A stretch of DNA of 64,000 nt. It comes from Armatimonas rosea. Its GTDB lineage: Bacteria; Armatimonadota; Armatimonadia; Armatimonadales; Armatimonadaceae. The first letter of the stretch is position 1. Each line of letters begins with the position of its first letter. A program made the translations under genes and the position numbers. Below the pieces are notes generated by a model. That model saw only the letters and a program-made list of their open reading frames with translations. It did not search any database and was not told the DNA's origin. Shown here one piece after another: positions 57,528 to 64,000 of this stretch. Location: positions 186,001-250,000 of the forward strand of contig NZ_JACHGW010000004.1 in the NCBI RefSeq assembly GCF_014202505.1, read 5' to 3'.

Positions 57528-58090
57528 GGCAGGTCGTGGACGACGAGCACATCGGCGTTTTTACCGTCGGCGCTGGTGATGTCGATGGTCGTGCCCTTGG
57601 TGAGGCTCTTGAGGCCGTTTCCCTCACCGCTGTAGAAGTTAAGAGAGACCGTTGGCGTGAAGGAAAAGGTGCGCTCACCCCCCGCAAGGCCCAGGGTCAC
57701 GGTGAGCCTGTCCAGGTCCACTGCGGTAATCACACCGGTAAATTTTGTCGAGCGTGCGGGTGCAGGGGTCGGAGTTGGTTTGGATACCGTCGGCCGCGGC
57801 GTCGGAGCGGGGGGACGCGCCACGATGCGCAAGGGTGGGTTAACTCTTCCCTGGGCCTGACGCGCCTTGACGAGCCGTGCTTGTTGCGCTACCCGCGCCC
57901 GCTGCTGTGCGAGCAAGGCACTCCGCTGCGCTTTCTCCAGACGAATCAGCGCAGCGAGCTGCGCCTTTTGCACCTGTTGGGGTGTCGGGGTGGGCTTTGT
58001 TTTTGGCTTGGGTGTCGGCTTTTGCGCGGCCCCCAGTATTGGTAGCAGAAGCACCACAGCCGCCAAGGTGAAGAGCTTTTTTATCATCAT
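57524..58090 (-). CDS. Exported protein with Pro/Thr/Lys linker and small beta domain
   Basis: A 188-residue protein. The signal peptide spans about 1-22 (ending LGAAQ). Residues 23-40 are a Lys/Pro/Thr repeat, 40-85 a basic Gln/Ala/Arg coiled-coil-like stretch, then a second Pro/Thr linker. The last 75 residues (FTGVITAVDLDRLTVTLGLA, then TTIDITSADGKNADVLVV) form a DUF5666-like beta domain. Function unknown. Its stop overlaps the SARP gene stop within CTAG. Confidence 0.68.
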   Translation of the reverse strand: MMIKKLFTLAAVVLLLPILGAAQKPTPKPKTKPTPTPQQVQKAQLAALIRLEKAQRSALLAQQRARVAQQARLVKARQAQGRVNPPLRIVARPPAPTPRPTVSKPTPTPAPARSTKFTGVITAVDLDRLTVTLGLAGGERTFSFTPTVSLNFYSGEGNGLKSLTKGTTIDITSADGKNADVLVVHDLP

Positions 58091-58131
58091 CGAGTGCGTT
58101 TATGGTACCATCCGCGACGGAGGAAAACACT

Positions 58132-59100
58132 ATGCAATATACCCGTTTAGGACGAACCGGGCTGCGTGTCTCGCGGCTCTGTTTAGGGACGATGAACTTT
58201 GGGCCACAGACCAGCCCGGAGGACTCGTTTGCCATCATGGACCGCGCGCTGGAGCTGGGCATCAACTTCTGGGACACCGCCGATGTCTACGGCTGGAAGC
58301 TGGGCGAGCGCATCACCGAGAAGATCATGGGCGACTACTTCGCCCAAGGCGGTGGCCGCCGCGAGAAGGTGGTCTTGGCGACCAAGGCCTACAATAAAGT
58401 GGGCGAGTGGCCCAACGAAGGCCGCCTCTCCAAGCTGCGCATCAAGAAGGGCTGCGAGGATAGCCTCAAGGCCATGAAGACCGACTACGTCGATCTGTTT
58501 CAGATGCACCATATCGACCGGGACTGCCCCTGGGACGAGTGCTGGGAGGCGATGGAGCAGCTTGTGCGCGAGGGGAAAGTGCTCTACATCGGCTCATCGA
58601 ACTTCGGCGGCTGGCACCTCGCGGCGGCGCAGGAGAACGCCAAGCGGCGCAACTTCCTGGGCCTCGTCAGCGAGCAGAGCCTCTACAACCTCAATGCCCG
58701 CACGGTGGAGCTCGAAGTGATCCCCGCCTGCGAGCACTACGGCCTCGGCCTGATCCCTTGGAGCCCCCTAGGCGGCGGTCTGCTCGGCGGGATTCTCCAG
58801 AAACCGACCGAGGGACGGCGCGCAGGGATCAAGCTCGACGAGGCCCTGACCGCCAAGATTACCGCCTGGGAGGCGCTCTGCGCGGGCATGGGTGAGAAGC
58901 CCGCAGATGTCGCCCTCGCCTGGCTCCTGAGCAATAAGATCGTCACCGCCCCGATTATCGGACCGCGTGATACCGCCCAGCTCGACGGGAGCCTGCGCGC
59001 GCTGGAGATCCAGCTCTCGGCCGAGACCCTCAAGAAGCTCGACGAGATCTTCCCACCGGTCGGCAAGGGCGGCCCCGCCCCCGAGGCCTACGCCTGGTAA
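58132..59100 (+). CDS. Aldo/keto reductase
   Basis: A 322-residue NADPH-dependent oxidoreductase with a TIM barrel. The opening MQYTRLGRTGLRVSRLCLG is typical. The catalytic tetrad is visible: Asp and Tyr in FWDTADVYGWK, Lys in VVLATKAYN, and His in DLFQMHHIDRD. The NADPH phosphate site near the end (IIGPRDTAQLDGSLRAL) is intact. The substrate is an unknown carbonyl or sugar. The ATG at 58132 has a GGAGGA Shine-Dalgarno 7 nt upstream. Confidence 0.9.
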   Translation: MQYTRLGRTGLRVSRLCLGTMNFGPQTSPEDSFAIMDRALELGINFWDTADVYGWKLGERITEKIMGDYFAQGGGRREKVVLATKAYNKVGEWPNEGRLSKLRIKKGCEDSLKAMKTDYVDLFQMHHIDRDCPWDECWEAMEQLVREGKVLYIGSSNFGGWHLAAAQENAKRRNFLGLVSEQSLYNLNARTVELEVIPACEHYGLGLIPWSPLGGGLLGGILQKPTEGRRAGIKLDEALTAKITAWEALCAGMGEKPADVALAWLLSNKIVTAPIIGPRDTAQLDGSLRALEIQLSAETLKKLDEIFPPVGKGGPAPEAYAW

Positions 59101-59133
59101 TCGTTTCGCCTTGAGGTAAAGCGAGGTAAAGCT

Positions 59134-60645
59134 ATGTTCCTGCTCCTGTTGCTAATCGTGGTTGCAATCGCCCTAGTGTGGCTGGGGCTTCGGGCGCTTC
59201 GCGTGCAGTACGTGATTCCCGCCGCTGCCCGCCAGCTCTCTGCCAAGGGAAATACCGCCGCCGCGATCCACCTCTTGGAGCGGGGACTAAAGCTCTGGAC
59301 GCCCTTGGGCGAGCGGGGCCGCTTCGACCTGCGCTTTTACTACGCCTATCTCTTGATGGAGACACGACGCTACGCCGACGCCGAGGCGCAGTGCCGGGCA
59401 CTCGTCTCGGGGCCCCATGTAGCCAGCCTGCGTACCAAGGCACGCCTGCGCCTCGCGGACTGCCTTGACGGCCAAGACAGAACCACCGAAGCGCAACAAG
59501 AGCGGGCGACCGTCGAGGCCGACACACAGAGCGCGAGCAACGCGGACCTGGTCCTGGAACGTGCCGCGCTCCTGTCCAAACAGCACCAGTATGCCCAAGC
59601 CACAGAGCTCTACCAGCAGGTCCTAGCAAGAGCAGGGCACTTCTCCGACACGGTACGCGCCGAGATTGAGGTCAAGCTAGCCCTCAGTGCGTGGCATGCC
59701 GGGCGCTATCCGGTCGCGCTGGAGGCTGCGGAGACGGCGCTTGGGCGCAATGCGCTGAGTTCCACCATGGCCCGTATCGCCCACAACATGGCGGGGCTTT
59801 CCCTCACCAACCTCAATCGCTGGGAGGAGGCACTCCCCCACAAAGAGGCCGCCCTCGCACTAGCCCGTGAGGACGGCAACCCGGATCGAGTCGCGGAGGC
59901 TCTCTCGGGGCTCGGCAATGTCAAGCTTCAGCTCGGTGAGCTCAATGAGGCAATGGCTCTGGCGAGCGAGGCACTCCCCCTCAGCCTTGCGGGGCGTCGT
60001 ACGAGCTGTCTCCTCCAAGCCGAGGTACTCCAGGCGTGGGGGCGCTACGACGATGCCTTGGCCGCACTGGAGAGCGCGGGGCGTGCGCCGGGGCTCGCGA
60101 TTCCCCAGCTCGCGGCACGTACGCAGGCGACTCTGGCGCTGGGCCGGGCGCGGATCTTCGTTTTAAAAGGCGATGGAAAAACCGCGCTGGAGTGGCTGGA
60201 GAAAACCACCGAGGCCTTTGCGGGCGACGCGAAGCTGGAGGCATGGGCGCAGGCGGAGCGCCTGTGTGCGCTTGCGCTCCTGGGAGCCCGTGAAGGCTAT
60301 AACGAGGCCCTCACCGAGCTCGAAGCCCGCCTCGCGGCGCTACCCGACGACACCACGACCCAGAAATCGGGCCACAGCGCGCGTGCCGTCGCAGCTCAGA
60401 CCCGGGGCGAGTTTCGGAGAGCACGGGAGCACTGGGAGCGCTACCTGGCCCTCACGCCCTGTCCGCTCGATCTGCGGCGTGTCTGGTACAGCATCGGAGT
60501 CGCCGAGGCGGCACTCGAAAACCCGACAGAGGCCCGTGCCGCCTGGCAAGAAGCAAGTGCGCCCGGGATCGAGAGCTTCTGGACGGGCCTTGCGAAAAAG
60601 CGCCTGACCGAGCTAGAGCAGTCCGCCCTTAAGAACCCTGCCTGA
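59134..60645 (+). CDS. Membrane-anchored TPR protein
   Basis: A 503-residue protein. One N-terminal membrane helix (about 2-20) is followed by a long TPR solenoid with phrases such as NADLVLERAALLSKQHQYAQ, NMAGLSLTNLNRWEEALPHK and VAEALSGLGNVKLQLGELNE. A GAGG lies 8 nt before the ATG. It follows the aldo/keto reductase by 33 nt and may be co-transcribed. It overlaps the convergent PhyH gene by 17 bp. Function unknown. Confidence 0.78.
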   Translation: MFLLLLLIVVAIALVWLGLRALRVQYVIPAAARQLSAKGNTAAAIHLLERGLKLWTPLGERGRFDLRFYYAYLLMETRRYADAEAQCRALVSGPHVASLRTKARLRLADCLDGQDRTTEAQQERATVEADTQSASNADLVLERAALLSKQHQYAQATELYQQVLARAGHFSDTVRAEIEVKLALSAWHAGRYPVALEAAETALGRNALSSTMARIAHNMAGLSLTNLNRWEEALPHKEAALALAREDGNPDRVAEALSGLGNVKLQLGELNEAMALASEALPLSLAGRRTSCLLQAEVLQAWGRYDDALAALESAGRAPGLAIPQLAARTQATLALGRARIFVLKGDGKTALEWLEKTTEAFAGDAKLEAWAQAERLCALALLGAREGYNEALTELEARLAALPDDTTTQKSGHSARAVAAQTRGEFRRAREHWERYLALTPCPLDLRRVWYSIGVAEAALENPTEARAAWQEASAPGIESFWTGLAKKRLTELEQSALKNPA

Positions 60646-61417
60646 GCCCTTCCCACTCGCGCCAGATATCGGTCATCGCCGCAACACCGATTTGTTCGGC
60701 GTCTTTGTGGCGCCCTCGGAAGATCGCGGCATAGCGAATGTCCGGGCAGGAGTTGGCGACCGCCGTGTGCACCAGCTGGTGGTGGGTAAGGACCACATCG
60801 CCCGGCTCTCCCGTGATCTGCACCGGCTCGGAGCACAGCTCCACCGCCCCAATCCCATCGGCGAGATAGGCCGGCCCCTTCTCCTTGAAGATCGTCTCAA
60901 ACTGCCGGTGCGTCCCCGGCCAGACCGTGAAGTTCCCCGAGTACGGCTTCGGAAGGTCGGAGAGGAGCACCACAGCAAGCATTGTGAAGCTACGCGCAAA
61001 CTCCCCACGCGGAATGCCGTTGGTGCCCGTCCCTTGACCGTCGATATGCCCGTGCGGCGGCTGGGGCTCGGTATCGGCACGCGGGAAGCGCAGCGCGATC
61101 TGGGCGCTGGTCGCCGCAAGCAGGTTCCCCACGCCCACGAGTTGCTCACAGGCCGCAAAGACCGGGGTTTTGTTGAAGAGATCAGTGAGCGCGGCATCCC
61201 GCGTGATACTGCGGCAGTAGGTCTGGGCCCGGTAGGAGTTGAGCTCGTCGGGGGGCATTCCGTACTCCCCCAGGTGGTGGTTGATCGCCTGCCGCGCCGC
61301 GTGCACCATCACCAGGGGAACCATCCCCTTGAGCACCAGATAGCCGTCGTCGTGCATCTGCCGAAGTTGCTTGGAGTTCAATTTCATGAGCCGAAGTTCT
61401 GGAAAAGTCTTCCGCAT
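60629..61417 (-). CDS. Phytanoyl-CoA dioxygenase (PhyH) family protein
   Basis: A 262-residue Fe(II)/2-oxoglutarate dioxygenase-type protein. The iron motif HxD is in PHGHIDGQGTG, and the distal His lies in LTHHQLVHTAVANS. An Arg for 2-oxoglutarate probably follows in DIRYAAIFRGRH. The ATG at 61417 has AAGGAG 5 nt upstream; a second in-frame ATG at 61387 is possible. PhyH proteins hydroxylate lipids or natural products. The substrate is unknown. Confidence 0.84.
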   Translation of the reverse strand: MRKTFPELRLMKLNSKQLRQMHDDGYLVLKGMVPLVMVHAARQAINHHLGEYGMPPDELNSYRAQTYCRSITRDAALTDLFNKTPVFAACEQLVGVGNLLAATSAQIALRFPRADTEPQPPHGHIDGQGTGTNGIPRGEFARSFTMLAVVLLSDLPKPYSGNFTVWPGTHRQFETIFKEKGPAYLADGIGAVELCSEPVQITGEPGDVVLTHHQLVHTAVANSCPDIRYAAIFRGRHKDAEQIGVAAMTDIWREWEGLRQGS

Positions 61418-61444
61418 TCCTGCTCCTTGCGGGAGTCTTAGCGT

Positions 61445-61921
61445 ATGAAGCCGCCCGAAATATTCGATCCCAACACCTCACCAGAAACTCTCCGCCGCCT
61501 CGCCCGTCGCGATCCCGTTGCCTTCTGTCAGAATCCTGCCGCGCCTCTGCTCCTGCTAGAAAACCCTCTATTTTTCCACTTTCACCCGGTTCGCCTCCTG
61601 CAAATCCTGCGTAATGAGAGCCTGCCTGGCTGGCTGGTTGCACACCTTGCGCTCCACCGGGCGACCTGCGTCCGAGAAGCGGCCCAGCTCCATATCGCGC
61701 TTGCCGGAGAAGCCACCGAGCCGTGGACAGGAAAGTGCCGCGCCAGCGCGAGCGCGTCGACTCTCCGCAGGCCCTGGCGTGCAAACCGCTGGCAAGATCG
61801 GCTGCTCGCCGCCCAGAGCCCCAGCACCACTCGCCAGCAGCTCCACCAGCTCAAGCGTGACGGCAACCGCTACGTGCGGTATTCTGCCCAACAAAGACTC
61901 CTCGCCGATGCATCCTGCTGA
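61445..61921 (+). CDS. Repeat protein, first of four tandem paralogs, shortened
   Basis: A 158-residue protein of the same family as the next three genes. The N-terminal motif DPNTSPETLRRLARRDPV recalls leucine-rich-variant (LRV) repeats. The AAQLHIALAGEA segment and the ending KRDGNRYVRYSAQQRLLADA align to the longer neighbours. The middle of about 200 residues present in the others is missing, and the residues at the junction (ASASTLRRPWRANRWQ) look different, so it may be an internal deletion. Overlaps the next gene by 14 nt. Confidence 0.65.
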   Translation: MKPPEIFDPNTSPETLRRLARRDPVAFCQNPAAPLLLLENPLFFHFHPVRLLQILRNESLPGWLVAHLALHRATCVREAAQLHIALAGEATEPWTGKCRASASASTLRRPWRANRWQDRLLAAQSPSTTRQQLHQLKRDGNRYVRYSAQQRLLADASC

Positions 61922-63068
61922 AGACCCTAACACCCCACCTGAGATACTGGCAGACCTCCTGCGCTCGCACCCAGATCCGGTGCTCGCAAATCCCGTCTTT
62001 CCCCTCCTGTTCCTTGAGAATCCTGGGTGGCTGGAGACCACGCTCCCTCAGCGCCATCAGCAGCAAGTCCTCAATCTCCCGCAGCTCCCACGCTCGGTGG
62101 TTGAGGGTTTTACGCGGAGTCCTTCCCTTCATCTCCAGGTAGCAGCAGAGATGCACATCGCTATTGGGACAGCGCAGCTCGGTTGGGAGCGTGAGATTGC
62201 CCAACGAATTGCCTCGCTGAGTTGCACCGTCGATGACCAGCGGTGCCTCGCAGCGAATGGTCTGATTCCTGCCTGGCTCACGCCTCACCTGCGCGTCTTG
62301 CCTCTAAAAAAGGCTCCTCGGGCGACATCCCGGGCTCTCCCTCGTGCCGAACAAGAACAGCTCACGGGTCTTTCCAGTACGGAGAAAGAAAACCTCGCCC
62401 GTCGTGCTCGTCGCCCGGAGGTCCTGGCCCTTCTCGGGACTGAGCCAGACCGTGCTGTCCTGCAAGCCGTCGCGGACAACCCCAACACGCCTATCGAAAC
62501 CTTAGCGCGGCTCGCGGAGCTTCCCGAGACATGCATGACGGTCCTGCGGAATCCTAGCGCGACGGTCGAGGTGCTCACCAAGGCGCTGGAGGCAGTCGTC
62601 GCACTCAACCTCACCACCCACGTCTCAGGCCGGCTTTCTTGCCTCGCGTGGCATCCCCAGGTCGATGCGGCACTGGCGCATCGGCTCTGGGAAAACTACC
62701 AAGTCGCGGTGCCCCGGCTCCTTCCGGTGCCGATCCTCCTCGAGCAAATAGAGGCGGGCAAGCTCCCCAAGACGGTGGCTCTGGGCCGCGACGATACCCC
62801 GCTCTGGCTTCGGGGGGAGGCGATGATGGCGAGCGCAACCAACCGCGGTGCCTACCTGGTCTGGTTTTGTGGCCTCCTTGCCACAGAGACTCCCAAGCGC
62901 CTCACCGATGCCGCCCGCTCCGAGGCTTGGTTTACCCGCTTTGCCGCCGCGATCCACCCGCTGACCAAGCAAAAATCTCTGGAGCGCCTTGCCAACGATG
63001 GGAACCGCTACGTCCGTGCCGCAGCCCAAAGCCGGCTCGCCGACCCCAGCTGGAGATTTGCGCCATGA
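61908..63068 (+). CDS. Repeat protein, second tandem paralog, 386 aa
   Basis: Start ATG at 61908 inside the end of the previous gene. The N-terminus has DPNTPPEILADLLRSHPDPV and LLFLENPGWLETT. Central LRV-like repeats include NPNTPIETLARLAELPETC, and the C-terminus ends NDGNRYVRAAAQSRLADPSW with two aromatic residues near the end. It is helical, with no signal peptide. The family lacks a known function and may be a binding scaffold. The stop overlaps the next start as ATGA. Confidence 0.7.
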   Translation: MHPAEDPNTPPEILADLLRSHPDPVLANPVFPLLFLENPGWLETTLPQRHQQQVLNLPQLPRSVVEGFTRSPSLHLQVAAEMHIAIGTAQLGWEREIAQRIASLSCTVDDQRCLAANGLIPAWLTPHLRVLPLKKAPRATSRALPRAEQEQLTGLSSTEKENLARRARRPEVLALLGTEPDRAVLQAVADNPNTPIETLARLAELPETCMTVLRNPSATVEVLTKALEAVVALNLTTHVSGRLSCLAWHPQVDAALAHRLWENYQVAVPRLLPVPILLEQIEAGKLPKTVALGRDDTPLWLRGEAMMASATNRGAYLVWFCGLLATETPKRLTDAARSEAWFTRFAAAIHPLTKQKSLERLANDGNRYVRAAAQSRLADPSWRFAP

Positions 63069-63943
63069 CTCCCGCTCTTGCCCTTCAGCTCGCCGAGGAC
63101 CCGCACTCGACCCTGGAGCAGCTGGTGGCGACACAAGTATTCCTCAGCCGTCCCGCGATTGCACAGGCTCTGGCCACCAATCCCAACACGCCCCCCGAGA
63201 CACTCGCCAAGCTACTGGCACGCTACCCGGAGCGGGTTTTCGCCAATCCCGCCCTGCCCTTGATCGTGCTCACCGGAGCATCGTTCTTAGAGGCGGTGGA
63301 CCGTAAAGAGCTGGTGCAGCTGCTTCAGCGCCTGGACGTCCCTGAGTTTTTTCTGCGAGCGCTCACCGTCCACCGCGATCCCAAGGTTGCGGAGACTGCG
63401 GAGCTCCATATCCGGCTGGGAGCGGCTCAACCCGGCTGGGAGGACGATCTCGTGCGGCGGCTCTCACGACTAAAACTAGACCACGCCGAGCGCCAGCTCC
63501 TTGTCGCACGTCGGCTCCTTCCTTCCTGGCTTGAGAGCGCCCTTCCCCCCTCGAAACAGCCCCTCACCGTCCCGAAACCGGGAGAGAGCCTCACGAACGC
63601 GCAGCTCCTCAGTGCCATCCCTATCAAGCATCGGGGAGTCTACGACACGCCGCAGCTCCTGAGCATGGAGACTCCCCTTCAAACTTGGCTTGAGGAGACC
63701 ATCCAAACGTGCCTGCAAAACAGCGGCGTGCTTGTCTGGTTCGTCTGCGCCCTCCACCTAGATTCGCTGGAGAAGCTCACGACAATCGCACGCTACCCAA
63801 CCTGGTACCTGCGGTTAGCCATCGCCTTAAATGTTCATACGGATATGACAACACTAACCCTTCTGACAAACGATGCCAATCGCTATGTCCGAGTGGTAGC
63901 CCAAAATCGACTAGACGATGCAAGCTGGAGATTTACACGATGA
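63065..63943 (+). CDS. Repeat protein, third tandem paralog, 292 aa
   Basis: Start ATG overlapping the previous stop. It shares TNPNTPPETLAKLLARYPER, an AELHIRLGAAQPGW block, and the ending NDANRYVRVVAQNRLDDASW with its neighbours, but it has fewer central repeats. The stop overlaps the next start as ATGA. Confidence 0.7.
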   Translation: MTPALALQLAEDPHSTLEQLVATQVFLSRPAIAQALATNPNTPPETLAKLLARYPERVFANPALPLIVLTGASFLEAVDRKELVQLLQRLDVPEFFLRALTVHRDPKVAETAELHIRLGAAQPGWEDDLVRRLSRLKLDHAERQLLVARRLLPSWLESALPPSKQPLTVPKPGESLTNAQLLSAIPIKHRGVYDTPQLLSMETPLQTWLEETIQTCLQNSGVLVWFVCALHLDSLEKLTTIARYPTWYLRLAIALNVHTDMTTLTLLTNDANRYVRVVAQNRLDDASWRFTR

Positions 63944-64000
63944 CAGTTGACCAAGCGCTCTCGTTGGCGCAGGACTCCTCGACGGATGCGGCGACCTTGG
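63940..64000 (+). CDS. Repeat protein, fourth paralog, cut by window end
   Basis: The ATG at 63940 overlaps the previous stop (ATGA). Only about 20 residues are visible, beginning MTVDQALSLAQDSSTDAATL, which resembles the N-terminal repeat of the neighbours (a Leu/Ala run and a SxxAATL motif). The rest lies outside the window. Confidence 0.55.
   Translation, partial: MTVDQALSLAQDSSTDAATL

Overview
This window is chromosome from a G+C-rich, diderm, heterotrophic bacterium, most probably a member of the Armatimonadota close to Armatimonas. The assignment is inference. It rests on a DUF1559-type pseudopilin (11674-12534), a PEP-CTERM-like secreted protein, a nucleoside-symporter-type MFS carrier, many short Cys-lipoprotein or beta-propeller proteins, and an lptF-lptG pair, which implies an LPS-bearing outer membrane. 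Genes are dense on both strands. Overlapping ATGA, GTGA and CTGA junctions are frequent, and several genes have a -10 hexamer only 5-9 nt before the start codon, suggesting leaderless mRNAs.

Layout. 1-7.6 kb: peptidase F (cut by the window edge), an MBL hydrolase, a class II aldolase, a PepV-like dipeptidase, Dps and small envelope proteins. 7.5-19.1 kb: an uncharacterised 926-residue protein, a PQQ-propeller protein coupled to a pseudopilin, an ATP-grasp enzyme, a TPR protein with a divergent asparagine-synthase-like enzyme, an M24 peptidase and an HGSNAT-like membrane acyltransferase. 19.1-26.7 kb: homogentisate dioxygenase, a decayed gene, a START-like protein, two paralogous membrane proteins, an AT-rich foreign gene beside a truncated gene, an FAH-family hydrolase, two cyclophilins (one fused to a TonB C-terminal domain) and acylphosphatase. 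A tRNA at 26680-26801 carries a 49-nt insertion in its anticodon loop.

26.9-46.9 kb: a beta-helix/PA14 protein, a nuclease-fold membrane protein and an outer-membrane barrel. Then comes a sigma-28/WhiG-type operon (sigma gene broken by one in-frame TAA, TPR protein, NAD kinase) facing a stand-alone bacterial Hen1 RNA methyltransferase. These are followed by mutY, a sugar/nucleoside MFS carrier, a PEP-CTERM protein, a Gfo/Idh oxidoreductase, and a zinc-ribbon-nadD-rsfS-zinc-ribbon operon. 47.0-51.0 kb: a tightly coupled lptF-lptG-glycosyltransferase-deacetylase operon for envelope polysaccharide.

51.0-64.0 kb: the most interesting locus. A secreted cholesterol-dependent-cytolysin-like protein (53342-55171) heads a three-gene operon with two small proteins. 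It diverges from a SARP/NB-ARC/TPR regulator (55251-57527). Between them lie heptamer repeats phased at 11 bp, the layout expected of a SARP operator. The window ends in a tandem array of four related repeat proteins joined by overlapping start and stop codons.
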